Assembly (NCBI RefSeq): GCF_028728065.1
Contig: NZ_CP117812.1
Location: forward strand, 868,001 to 932,000
Reading direction: 5' to 3'
Origin: Lentisphaera profundi
Lineage (GTDB): Bacteria; Verrucomicrobiota; Lentisphaeria; Lentisphaerales; Lentisphaeraceae
Length of the DNA stretch: 64,000 nt
Part shown: positions 28,064 through 36,062 of the stretch, piece after piece
How the letters are laid out: each line of letters starts with the position of its first letter
How positions within the stretch are numbered: position 1 is the stretch's first letter
The notes under the pieces: model-generated
What the model was told of the DNA's origin: nothing
The model's input: the letters and a program-made list of their open reading frames with translations, nothing else
Database searches by the model: none
Program-made: the position numbers and the translations under genes

Positions 28064-28564
28064 TTAAGGCGTATTTTCCGGATGCTTTTTAATATCTGTT
28101 CTAATTTTACTTTGAAATTTTTCATAGGTTTTATCTAGATTCGAGAGGTCTTCAATAAGGTATGTATATTTTGTGGTTTGCTGAAAGCCTTTCCAGTAAA
28201 ATGGTAACCAATTTTGATAGTTATAATGCCAGCTTTGTGAAAATTGGCTAAATGGGGGCAATTGGTCAATAAGTTCAGTCATCATTTTTTTTTCTTGTGA
28301 AAGACGTTTTGTATAATTGCATTTAGCTGGAGCTAACCATGGCCCCCAAATCTGGGTGAGCGGTGGCATGGTACAATAAGAAATGAAACCCTTTCTTTTA
28401 ATAATTTGATAAGGCATTGAAGCTATGATTTCTTTACCTTTTACAACTAATGCTACGTCCCAATTATCGAAACCACAGGCTAAGTCTAACCACCATGATT
28501 GGCTGTAAATGGGGATGTCATTGTTAGAATTGCAATATTCACGGTAACGTCTTTTTTTTGTCAT
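28064..28564 (-). pseudogene. N-terminal half of a frameshifted FemAB/BioF2-like acyltransferase
   Basis: The 166-aa frame has the N-terminal half of a FemAB/BioF2-like aminoacyl- or acyltransferase (IYSQSWWLDLACG near the start, PLTQIWGPWLAP, and FQSKIRTDIKK at the break). It then runs into a stop eight codons after a run of five A (minus strand; 28086-28090). Adding one A restores the frame into 27606-28049, giving a protein of about 325 aa, normal for the family. Either a real loss of function, a slippery-site variant, or a sequencing error in the homopolymer would explain it. Intact relatives in polysaccharide clusters are thought to attach amino-acid or acyl groups. Confidence 0.82.
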
Positions 28565-28566
28565 GA

Positions 28567-29148
28567 TTAATTATACTCTTTAATAAAAACTTGTCCCATC
28601 AAGATTATCACTCTAAACTTATTTGTTTCTTTGAAACCTGATTTTTCTATTCCTTTTATCGATGCTGTATTAGTTTGGTCGGTGCTTATGTATAACTTAT
28701 TTTTTGTGGCTTTAGCAATATAAGATAATGTTGACGGATAAGCTTTTTGCCCTCTAAATTGTTTCGCTGTTTCGCAGTTGTGTATATAGCTGGCTCCTTG
28801 GGGAAGTGTGTAGTTGAATTTGTATGTAAAGGTGACTGCATGCTTATGATTACTTACCATAGAGCGATGAATGCATTGGCCACCTAAGAATGTTAAATAA
28901 AGATCAATACCTGTTAAAGCTTGTTTTCGTATCCATTGATATTTTTGCTCACTTTCAAAATGTAAGAGATTAATGATTGAATCATGGTCAGCTTTTATCA
29001 CGCGTAATTTATTGTTCACTGAAGATCTTTCTTCTTGATAAGAAAATAATATTATAGTTTTGTAGCTAAAAAGGTTTAGTTTCAAGTGTTTTATCATTTT
29101 CAATATTTTATTCATAGCGGGATTTAGTTTAAATAGTTTTTCATTCAT
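28567..29148 (-). CDS. GNAT-family N-acetyltransferase-like protein
   Basis: This 193-aa protein has a GNAT-like C-terminal part: an acceptor region with the cysteine-containing IHNCETAKQFRGQKAYP, resembling the R/Q-x-x-G-x-G/A acetyl-CoA loop, and NTASIKGIEKSGFKE, the classical final helix-strand of GNAT enzymes. The first ~45 residues are basic and hydrophobic (HLKLNLFSYKTIILFSYQEE) and may touch the membrane. It lies two bases upstream of the FemAB-like frames, suggesting a joint role in modifying a sugar of the repeat unit. Substrate is unknown. Confidence 0.7.
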   Translation of the reverse strand: MNEKLFKLNPAMNKILKMIKHLKLNLFSYKTIILFSYQEERSSVNNKLRVIKADHDSIINLLHFESEQKYQWIRKQALTGIDLYLTFLGGQCIHRSMVSNHKHAVTFTYKFNYTLPQGASYIHNCETAKQFRGQKAYPSTLSYIAKATKNKLYISTDQTNTASIKGIEKSGFKETNKFRVIILMGQVFIKEYN

Positions 29149-29209
29149 TATTCACATCTTCGGTGAATCGAATATATTGTTATAATAATCGAATATAGAT
29201 ATTTTAATG

Positions 29210-30475
29210 TTATATGTTTTTGCCTTTAGAGAATTTCCAAGTCATTAAACCGTTAATTATAAACATGACAGAATAAGAACCGGAAATAGCTTTAAGAGAA
29301 AAGAGTAAATCTTTAAAATAATGACCAAAAATAAAAGATATTATTATTAAAGAAAATAATATGGTTTGCCACAGTAGATCTTGTTTTTGCTTTTCCGCAA
29401 TCATAAACATGGTGCTTAAGGGGCTTAGATTAAAACGTAAATAAAACATTGGTGTAAGGATTTGTGCATAGTGGCCTGAGATTTTCCAGTGAGAACCGAA
29501 GATGAATTCAAAAAGAGTAGGAGCAGTATAATAGAAGACAATAAATGGAACGGTAGAGATATAAAATAATTTTTTTAATGTTTTTATATAAACTTTTTGA
29601 CAGTTTCCGTTGTGAGTATAGGCATGACTAGCCTCCTGCCTAAATACATCTCCGATAGATTTTGCGATTATACTTGCAGGAGTAGATATTACTCTTTGTG
29701 TCAGAGCAAAAAAACCCGCTGAAGCTGAAGAGAAAAGTACATTCATAAGAATGATAGTACTTTGTGCTGCGGCACTGTTAAGCATATGAGAGAGTATTAA
29801 AAATTTTGGAAAATCACTAAACCTTTTGGCAAGAGCAATTTTGTTTAAACGGTGGGTTTTTTTAAAAGTGTCATGGTCTTCTTTCCATACTGTAGTAGTG
29901 AGGCTAATCAGAGAGATAAGTTGGCCAATTAAACTTCCTCCAATTAAACCAATTGCCGATAACCCGCTGACACCACAAAGTAATTGTGTAGATGAAGTTG
30001 TTCCAGTTTGGTATATTCTGTTGCGAGCAATGGATTTATAGTCTCGTTTTCTGTTGCACCAATAATAGAGACTTTGATAAATCCCGGTGATTAGTACAGA
30101 AAATGGAATTAAATATAGCCATGTTTTAATTTCAGGATTACCCAATAATCGAGATATAGTGCCATTTAAGAAAAATACCGATATCATTAGAGCTAAGCTG
30201 CTATATGCAGTTATACTTATAGAAAGAATCGTTATATTAGCCGCATCAATATCTTTTCGAGGTATCATAATTGCTAATTCATATCTGCCTGTTGCAATTA
30301 TAGAAATTATTGATATTAAAGATATATATAAAGCAAACAGGCCAAACTGTTCAGGAGTATAGATTCTGGTTAATATAGGACTTATCGCAATTGGAATTGC
30401 TTGAGCAATGGAAGTTCCGGTTATAAGTGTAAGTATACTTTTGCTAGTCTGGTTGCTAGGTTCGGTTCTATTCAT
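29210..30475 (-). CDS. Oligosaccharide flippase (Wzx-like, MOP superfamily)
   Basis: A 421-aa polytopic membrane protein with about twelve hydrophobic helices throughout. The start SILTLITGTSIAQAIPIAISPILTRIY resembles the first helix and loop of Wzx/RfbX flippases (xPILTRxYTPExFG). It should move the undecaprenyl-linked repeat unit across the inner membrane before polymerisation. It sits between wbpE and the acyltransferase-like genes in the same direction. Confidence 0.9.
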   Translation of the reverse strand: MNRTEPSNQTSKSILTLITGTSIAQAIPIAISPILTRIYTPEQFGLFALYISLISIISIIATGRYELAIMIPRKDIDAANITILSISITAYSSLALMISVFFLNGTISRLLGNPEIKTWLYLIPFSVLITGIYQSLYYWCNRKRDYKSIARNRIYQTGTTSSTQLLCGVSGLSAIGLIGGSLIGQLISLISLTTTVWKEDHDTFKKTHRLNKIALAKRFSDFPKFLILSHMLNSAAAQSTIILMNVLFSSASAGFFALTQRVISTPASIIAKSIGDVFRQEASHAYTHNGNCQKVYIKTLKKLFYISTVPFIVFYYTAPTLFEFIFGSHWKISGHYAQILTPMFYLRFNLSPLSTMFMIAEKQKQDLLWQTILFSLIIISFIFGHYFKDLLFSLKAISGSYSVMFIINGLMTWKFSKGKNI

Positions 30476-30505
30476 GAATTAAGTTATTAGTAGATCTCGT
30501 CTTAT

Positions 30506-31642
30506 TTAAGACTGTGAATTGTTGGATTTATTGACTTTTTTAATGACCAAAGATGCAGTGTCTTTACTTATATATCCCGACATGGGGATACTAAAGACTC
30601 TTGTTGATATTTTTTCAGCAATAGGGAAATCACCTTCTATATAAGTTAAGTACTTAAAGGCCGTTTGCAGATGTAAACATTTTGCATAATAAATGACGGA
30701 AGGTATCTCTTCATTTTTTAAATTCTGCATGATTTCCTGTCGAGTAGTAGAGTTTTCTGCACGTAAAGAATACTGTGCCCAGGAACTAATAAAGCCAGTG
30801 GGTGTTTTTGGTGTTAGCAAAAAATTATTTAATAAGGAGGAGTTATAATGTCTTGCCACGTCATTACGATTACTTAACTCTTGCGGGAAGTCTGTAAGTT
30901 TTTCCAGGAGAATCGCAGCTTGGATTGTGTCGAGGCGACTGTTCATGCCAATGCGCACATTATCGTATTTGTCTGAGCCTTTACCATGGACTCTGTAGGA
31001 GCGTAAGAGTTCGGCTATATCATCATCATTGGTAAACAAGGCCCCGCCATCACCATAGCAACCCAATGGCTTAGCAGGGAAAAAGCTCGTTGTGGCAATG
31101 TCGCCAAAACTACCCGCTTTTTGTCCATCGATTTCGCCACCAAAGCCTTGCGCGGCATCTTCGATGACCAGCATATTATATTCTTTGGCAATTTTATTTA
31201 ATTTCGGATAATCAGCAGGTAATCCGAAAAGGTCGACAGGCATTATAGCTTTGAGCTTTAATTTCCCTTCATCCTTGATTTTTATAATGCGCTTCCTGAG
31301 ATCTTTTGGACAAATGTTAAATGTCTCTTCATCTGAGTCAACAAAAACTGGTGTCGCACCGACAAAAGAAATGGCTTCGGCAGTAGCAAAAAAGGTGAAA
31401 GTAGGGCAGAAGACGGCATCACCGGGACCAATATTGAGAGCCATTAGAGCCAATTGTAAAGCATCAGTCCCATTTGCACAAGTAATGACGTGTTTAACTC
31501 CGACATATTCAGCAAGTTTTTGTTCTAACTCAAGTACTTCCGGACCCATGATATATTTCCCATGATCTAGAACCGTATGGATTCGTTCATCAATACGACT
31601 TTTAAGGTGCTTGTATTGGCTTTTAAGATCTATAAATTGCAT
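30506..31642 (-). CDS. wbpE: UDP-2-acetamido-2-deoxy-3-oxo-glucuronate aminotransferase (WbpE/WlbC-like)
   Basis: This PLP enzyme should place an amino group on C3 of the UDP-3-keto-GlcNAc-uronate made by the adjacent oxidoreductase. It opens MQFIDLKSQY and shows TCANGTDALQLALMALNIGPGD, the PLP-binding aspartate in VIEDAAQGFGGE, and the PLP lysine K191 in FFPAKPLGCYGDGGAL. 378 aa and the sequence feel match WbpE of Pseudomonas and WlbC of Bordetella. It follows wbpD and wbpB in the same operon, which strongly supports the assignment over other DegT-family members. Confidence 0.9.
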   Translation of the reverse strand: MQFIDLKSQYKHLKSRIDERIHTVLDHGKYIMGPEVLELEQKLAEYVGVKHVITCANGTDALQLALMALNIGPGDAVFCPTFTFFATAEAISFVGATPVFVDSDEETFNICPKDLRKRIIKIKDEGKLKLKAIMPVDLFGLPADYPKLNKIAKEYNMLVIEDAAQGFGGEIDGQKAGSFGDIATTSFFPAKPLGCYGDGGALFTNDDDIAELLRSYRVHGKGSDKYDNVRIGMNSRLDTIQAAILLEKLTDFPQELSNRNDVARHYNSSLLNNFLLTPKTPTGFISSWAQYSLRAENSTTRQEIMQNLKNEEIPSVIYYAKCLHLQTAFKYLTYIEGDFPIAEKISTRVFSIPMSGYISKDTASLVIKKVNKSNNSQS

Positions 31643-31665
31643 AATTTCTACTTAATTTGTGAGAT

Positions 31666-32235
31666 TTAATATTCTCTGGTTACCGTGCCAGACTTGAGCT
31701 GGTATATATCACCTGTGTGCGGACAAGTACATTGTCCACTACCCGTCAATGGAAGATCTAGTCGTTCCCCATAAGCGGACATCCAAGCTATTTGTTTTGC
31801 AGGTACGCCAACCATTAGAGCATACGCAGGAACATCTTTATTCACAACTGTACCTGCACCAATAAAAGCATTTTCTCCAATTGTTACTCCACACACAATG
31901 GTGCAGTTTGCGCCTAGTGTGGTGCCCCGCTTTACAAGCGTATTGCGATACTCATCTTTTCGACTAACGGCCGAGCGTGGGTTATACACATTGGTAAAGA
32001 CCATTGATGGGCCGCAAAAAACATCGTCTTCTATAGTGACGTTGTCATATACTGAGACATTATTCTGGACTTTAACATTATTTCCAATCGATACTTTATT
32101 GCCGACGAAGACATTTTGTCCAAGAGAGCAAGCCTCTCCTATATTCGCTCCGGAGCATATATGTACCCAATGCCAAATTGAGGTGTCTTTGCCAATCTGA
32201 GCACCAGGGTCAATTATTGCAGTATTGTGAATCAT
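31666..32235 (-). CDS. wbpD: UDP-GlcNAc3N-uronate N-acetyltransferase (WbpD/WlbB-like)
   Basis: This 189-aa left-handed beta-helix acetyltransferase consists of hexapeptide repeats nearly throughout ([20 protein letters not shown], then [20 protein letters not shown]). It has the typical loop [18 protein letters not shown] and an end with [11 protein letters not shown]. It should acetylate the C3 amino group, giving UDP-2,3-diacetamido-2,3-dideoxyglucuronate. A C-terminal pair of cysteines (CTCPHTG) is an addition seen in some members. It lies between wbpB and wbpE. Confidence 0.92.
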   Translation of the reverse strand: MIHNTAIIDPGAQIGKDTSIWHWVHICSGANIGEACSLGQNVFVGNKVSIGNNVKVQNNVSVYDNVTIEDDVFCGPSMVFTNVYNPRSAVSRKDEYRNTLVKRGTTLGANCTIVCGVTIGENAFIGAGTVVNKDVPAYALMVGVPAKQIAWMSAYGERLDLPLTGSGQCTCPHTGDIYQLKSGTVTREY

Positions 32236-32244
32236 CGATTCTCC

Positions 32245-33303
32245 TTAATAATGCAATGGAAAATTAACAGTTTTACCATCTCGAGCCGAAATGTACGCTC
32301 CAATAAGAAGTTCGAGAGATTTTAGGCCTTCGCGACCATCGGTTTCAGGTTCAGCTGTACCACGAAGGACATCTACGATATTTTTATAGTAAAGAGGATG
32401 GCCAAAACCATATACTGAAGTCGTTTCATAATTTGCATTCTCGACTTCGGCGTCGTAATCTTTGGCCTCGGCAAAATTCCATTCCTGGATTTCATTTACA
32501 GCTAAACCACCAATACGAACGGTACCTTCTGATCCTAGGATGGTGATACTTCCTTCGAGATTTTTTGGATATGTACACATGGTTACGGCCATGGAGCCTA
32601 GAGCACCATTGCGCCATCTTATATTCAATACGCCAGTGTCTTCTACTTCAATATCTCTTTCTCTTGTTGCCATCATTGCTTGTACTGATTCTACGGGGCC
32701 AATAAGCCAGTCAACAAGATCTACGTAATGAGATGCTTGATTCATAAAAGCACCACCATCTAATTCCCAAGTACCACGCCATTTTGCTTGATCATAGTAC
32801 TCTTGAGGTCGAGTCCAAAAAACATTAAGATGAACCATGTTAATACGACCAAATCTTTTTTCTTCAACCGCTCTCTTTAAAAGTTGGAGTGTTGAGTTAC
32901 GACGGTTTTGTTTGACAACAAAGAGGTGTACAGATGCTTTGTCGCATGCTTTGACCATATCGAGGCCATCTTGCCAGCGAGTCGCCATTGGCTTTTCTGA
33001 AATAACATGAACTCCCGCTTGAGCAATAAGAACGGCCTGGTGGGGGTGAATTCCACTTGGAGTACAAATACTAACGGCATCAAGCTGTTCATCTCTAAGC
33101 ATGTTTTCTAACTTATCATAGGAATTTACGTGATAGGTTTCTTTTGCAAGAGTCAAAGCTTTTTCATCATTGTCACATATAGCAACGAGTTCAAAATCTT
33201 CTTTATGTGCGTCAATTGAGCCAAAGTGATTTTTAGCAATGCGTCCACAGCCAAGAACAGCTATACGGATTTTTCGACCAATAATTTCATCTGTATTTAA
33301 CAT
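32245..33303 (-). CDS. wbpB: UDP-GlcNAc-uronate 3-dehydrogenase (WbpB/WlbA-like Gfo/Idh/MocA oxidoreductase)
   Basis: The enzyme oxidises C3 of UDP-GlcNAc-uronate using bound NAD+, which homologues regenerate with 2-oxoglutarate. The N-terminal Rossmann motif is LGCGRIAKNHFGSI. The Gfo/Idh/MocA signature EKPMATRWQDG and the catalytic region GGAFMNQASHYVDLVDWLIG follow, with a tryptophan-rich NVFWTRPQEYYDQAKWRGTW segment typical of WlbA. 352 aa fits. It is flanked by wbpA and wbpD, in the same order as the pathway steps. Confidence 0.92.
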   Translation of the reverse strand: MLNTDEIIGRKIRIAVLGCGRIAKNHFGSIDAHKEDFELVAICDNDEKALTLAKETYHVNSYDKLENMLRDEQLDAVSICTPSGIHPHQAVLIAQAGVHVISEKPMATRWQDGLDMVKACDKASVHLFVVKQNRRNSTLQLLKRAVEEKRFGRINMVHLNVFWTRPQEYYDQAKWRGTWELDGGAFMNQASHYVDLVDWLIGPVESVQAMMATRERDIEVEDTGVLNIRWRNGALGSMAVTMCTYPKNLEGSITILGSEGTVRIGGLAVNEIQEWNFAEAKDYDAEVENANYETTSVYGFGHPLYYKNIVDVLRGTAEPETDGREGLKSLELLIGAYISARDGKTVNFPLHY

Positions 33304-33318
33304 TATATTTATCCTTTC

Positions 33319-34596
33319 TTAAAGTCTATCTGTAATAATATTTTTAGGCAAAGCAGATTTGATATCGTAAACCACCGAATTTTCATGTGTCAATTCCGCA
33401 AAATCGTACTCAAGGAATTCTTTGTGATTGACGGCTAAGACAATCGCATCATAATCAGTAGCAAAAATCATTTCTCTGTTAACTAAATCAAAGCCATATT
33501 CATGTCTCACTTCATCTGTATCGGCCCATGGGTCAAATACATCTACAGCACAGCCAAATTGTTTTAGCTCTTCAATAACATCCACAGCACCTGAATTACG
33601 GATGTCAGGACAGTTTTCTTTGAATGTCACTCCTAGTACAAGTGTTTTTGCTCCGGAGACGCGGTGGTTTCGATGAATCATTAATTTGACTACTTTTTGG
33701 GCTACGAAATTGGCCATGTTATCATTCAGGCGACGTCCCGCTAAAATGATTTCAGGATGATAATCAAGCTCTTCAGCTTTATGAGTTAAGTAGTAGGGGT
33801 CAACACTAATACAGTGTCCTCCAACCAAGCCAGGTCTAAATGGAAGAAAGTTCCATTTAGTTCCTGCAGCTTCTAAGACATCTAAAGTATCGACGCCTAC
33901 TCTATCGAAAATCAATGCTAATTCATTCACCAAAGCAATATTTAAATCGCGTTGAGTATTTTCAATCACCTTTGCCGCTTCGGCAACTTTAATAGATGTT
34001 GCCTTGTGAGTGCCTGCGGTAATTATGGATTTGTAAAGAGCGTCAACAAAGTCTGCTGTTTCAGAAGTTGAACCTGAAGTTACTTTCATGATATCGGGTA
34101 GACGATGTTGCTTGTCGCCTGGATTGATACGTTCAGGGCTATAGCCTGCAAAAAAGTCTGTATTAAATTTTAAGCCGGATATTTTCTCTAATATCGGTAC
34201 GCAAACTTCTTCTGTTGCACCTGGGTAAACGGTAGATTCATATATGACTACATCTCCAGCTGCAATCACTTCTCCTAACATTGCAGAGGCTTTTTCAAGT
34301 GGAGATAAGTCGGGACGTTTATAGGCGTCTATCGGTGTGGGTACCGTGACGATATAGACATTGGCTTTTTTTAGAGATTCTGTATCGTTACTAAAAGATA
34401 ATTTTGTAGCGGCTTCTAACTCTGCCTTAGATACTTCTAAAGTAGAATCGTTGCCTGAAGATAGCTCATTTACTCTATCCTTACTGATATCAAAACCTAG
34501 TGTGTTATGTATTTTACTAAATTCTACAGCGAGGGGTAAGCCGACGTAGCCTAGGCCAAGTACCGCAATGCCCCTAATTTCAACTCCTTCAATCAT
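33319..34596 (-). CDS. wbpA: UDP-N-acetyl-D-glucosamine 6-dehydrogenase (WbpA/TviB type)
   Basis: This NAD-dependent dehydrogenase makes UDP-GlcNAc-uronate. The Rossmann motif GLGYVGLPLAVEFS is near the N-terminus, then PTPIDAYKRPDLSPLEKAS, ESTVYPGATEEVC, GYSPERINPGD and the catalytic cysteine in LVGGHCISVDPYYLTHKAEE. The HCISVDPYYL pattern separates the WbpA/TviB/WecC group from UDP-glucose dehydrogenases with SCFKKD, such as the one at 14139-15503. The start overlaps the Wzz-like gene by four bases (ATGA), so expression of the pathway is coupled to the chain-length regulator. Confidence 0.94.
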   Translation of the reverse strand: MIEGVEIRGIAVLGLGYVGLPLAVEFSKIHNTLGFDISKDRVNELSSGNDSTLEVSKAELEAATKLSFSNDTESLKKANVYIVTVPTPIDAYKRPDLSPLEKASAMLGEVIAAGDVVIYESTVYPGATEEVCVPILEKISGLKFNTDFFAGYSPERINPGDKQHRLPDIMKVTSGSTSETADFVDALYKSIITAGTHKATSIKVAEAAKVIENTQRDLNIALVNELALIFDRVGVDTLDVLEAAGTKWNFLPFRPGLVGGHCISVDPYYLTHKAEELDYHPEIILAGRRLNDNMANFVAQKVVKLMIHRNHRVSGAKTLVLGVTFKENCPDIRNSGAVDVIEELKQFGCAVDVFDPWADTDEVRHEYGFDLVNREMIFATDYDAIVLAVNHKEFLEYDFAELTHENSVVYDIKSALPKNIITDRL

Positions 34597-35933
34597 TTTA
34601 ACTCCCCTTCATTCTTGCAATTGATATAATTACGCTCTTTAAGAGCATTTAAAAAAATGGCTAGCATACCGCTGAAGATGAAAGCTAGGAAGTTAACAGC
34701 AGTAAATATCAATAATTTTTTTGACATCGCTTTTTGTCCATCGAGTGTTGCTTTTTTAAACACACTGTAACTACTGAATGTAGGAAGGTCCTTATTTAAG
34801 GATGCAAGCTTTTCTTTCTCTATAAGAATTTGTGGAAGTTGTTTAATAAATGGGGTGTCATCTTTTCGGTTTTTGAGAGCTATTAGAGACTGGTCGTTTT
34901 GGATTAGATGAATTTGTTTATCGATGGAGCTTAAAGAATCAAGATAGGCAGCATCATCTTTACGTGAAGATAAAATATCTATTTGGGTCGAAAGGTAATC
35001 GGATCCTTTAAGATATAGAGTATCGGGGTTTTGTTGGAGCTGGATGGATCTGTCGCTGGTGTCGCTGGTGTCGCTGGTGTCGCTGGTGTCGCTGGTGTCG
35101 CTGGTGTCGCTGGTGTCGCTGGTGTCGCTGGTGTCGCTATATTTTTTTATTTGTAGTTTCTGTGCAATGTTTAAAGCGTCTTTATAGCGGTTGATTTTTG
35201 TTTCACGTTTGGCTTTGGCCTCATCAAGTAGAGCTTTTTTTTCTTGTTCTAAGGTTTTAATTTTTTCACTATTTAGAGATTCTTTCCTAGTGATTTCAAA
35301 CATTCTTTCCGATTTAGCGTTGATTTTTAAAAGCTCAATTTTTTCATCTAGGTCTACAAGGCTTGCGCTCTTTAAATTCACGTACATTGAGCTTAGAGTA
35401 GAAGTTACTATTTTATTGGTGTGAAATGTATAGTTGTTGAGTAAGTTGACGGCATTAGCTTGACTGTGAGAGTTGTAAGTTAATCTAACTCTTTGAGGAG
35501 GTAAGGGAGCTCCCTTAGTTTTGCCTGCTACAGGCAGGATGACCTCGAATTTCAAGAGTTTAGCAGCTTCTGTGAGTAATTCTTCTTCAGTGCGGGAGTC
35601 ATCTGTGAAAAGTTTTTCTAAGTAGTTATTTTCTTTGATGAAGTCTTTGAAGTTATCGGGTGATATTAATTCTTTATAGTAGGTTTGAAAAAGATATTCT
35701 GGGCTTATTTTAATAATGCTATTCCGGGTGATTTTCGCAAAATCATTTTCTTTCGGTGAGTTAACGATTAGACTTGTGGTGAATAGTTTTGGTTGAGATT
35801 TTAAAATAAAGTAAGTCGATATTCCCACTATAAGTACTATCCCAAAGATTAGTTTCCATGATTTCACCAAAGTTATTATTACGTCAATAAGATCGATTTC
35901 ATTTGAGAGGCTAGTTTGCTTTACTTCGGTCAT
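34593..35933 (-). CDS. Wzz-family chain-length regulator with a variable tandem-repeat segment
   Basis: This polysaccharide co-polymerase-like inner-membrane protein controls chain length of the polymer. An N-terminal Wzz domain is followed by a transmembrane helix (about 33-52), a long periplasmic coiled-coil part, and a second helix near the C-terminus (about 412-432). There is no ATP-binding tyrosine-kinase domain. Around residues 265-293 lies a perfect repeat, SD followed by nine TSD units, encoded by identical 9-base repeats. Homologues have ordinary helix there, so the insert would lengthen or kink the coiled coil. It is the first gene of the leftward run and overlaps wbpA. Confidence 0.87.
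   Translation of the reverse strand: MTEVKQTSLSNEIDLIDVIITLVKSWKLIFGIVLIVGISTYFILKSQPKLFTTSLIVNSPKENDFAKITRNSIIKISPEYLFQTYYKELISPDNFKDFIKENNYLEKLFTDDSRTEEELLTEAAKLLKFEVILPVAGKTKGAPLPPQRVRLTYNSHSQANAVNLLNNYTFHTNKIVTSTLSSMYVNLKSASLVDLDEKIELLKINAKSERMFEITRKESLNSEKIKTLEQEKKALLDEAKAKRETKINRYKDALNIAQKLQIKKYSDTSDTSDTSDTSDTSDTSDTSDTSDTSDRSIQLQQNPDTLYLKGSDYLSTQIDILSSRKDDAAYLDSLSSIDKQIHLIQNDQSLIALKNRKDDTPFIKQLPQILIEKEKLASLNKDLPTFSSYSVFKKATLDGQKAMSKKLLIFTAVNFLAFIFSGMLAIFLNALKERNYINCKNEGELK
35052..35138. repeat. Perfect 9-bp tandem repeat (nine full copies plus a partial) inside the Wzz-like gene
   Basis: The unit GTCGCTGGT is repeated nine times without a mismatch (35052-35132), followed by six more bases of a tenth unit. 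Because the period is a multiple of three, copy-number change would alter protein length by three residues per unit without frameshift. Complete identity suggests recent expansion or contraction. Confidence 0.97.
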
Positions 35934-35966
35934 AGTTATGGGCTTGTTTAAAGTTTAATGATTTTG

Positions 35967-35994
35967 AATCTAGTTTTATAGAAACAGAAGTCAA
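35967..35994 (-). promoter_or_regulatory. Probable sigma70 promoter of the wzz-wbp-pgl polysaccharide run
   Basis: On the minus strand TTGACT (35989-35994) and TAGATT (35967-35972) are separated by 16 bases, close to the consensus. It lies just upstream of the Wzz-like gene and no other equally good promoter is evident within the following genes. Confidence 0.5.
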
Positions 35995-36062
35995 TATACT
36001 CGTTCGTTTTTTATGTATATGTATATGTTTATGGGAGGGGCAAGAGAGCATTTTTGATCTAG

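Noticed and set aside
27606-28564. Two independent acyltransferase genes
   Set aside because: Restoring one base joins them into one full-length family member, and the second frame has no start codon other than a TTG and no ribosome binding site.
14139-34596. The two UDP-sugar dehydrogenases treated as duplicates
   Set aside because: They have different catalytic signatures (GSCFKKD against GHCISVDPYY) and belong to separate pathways.
35052-35138. Tandem repeat considered as a CRISPR array
   Set aside because: The units are 9 bases, directly adjacent, without spacers, and in frame inside the Wzz-like gene.
16862-35933. Prophage or integrative element for the long leftward run
   Set aside because: No integrase, transposase, phage structural gene or att-like tRNA end is visible; all genes fit a polysaccharide locus.
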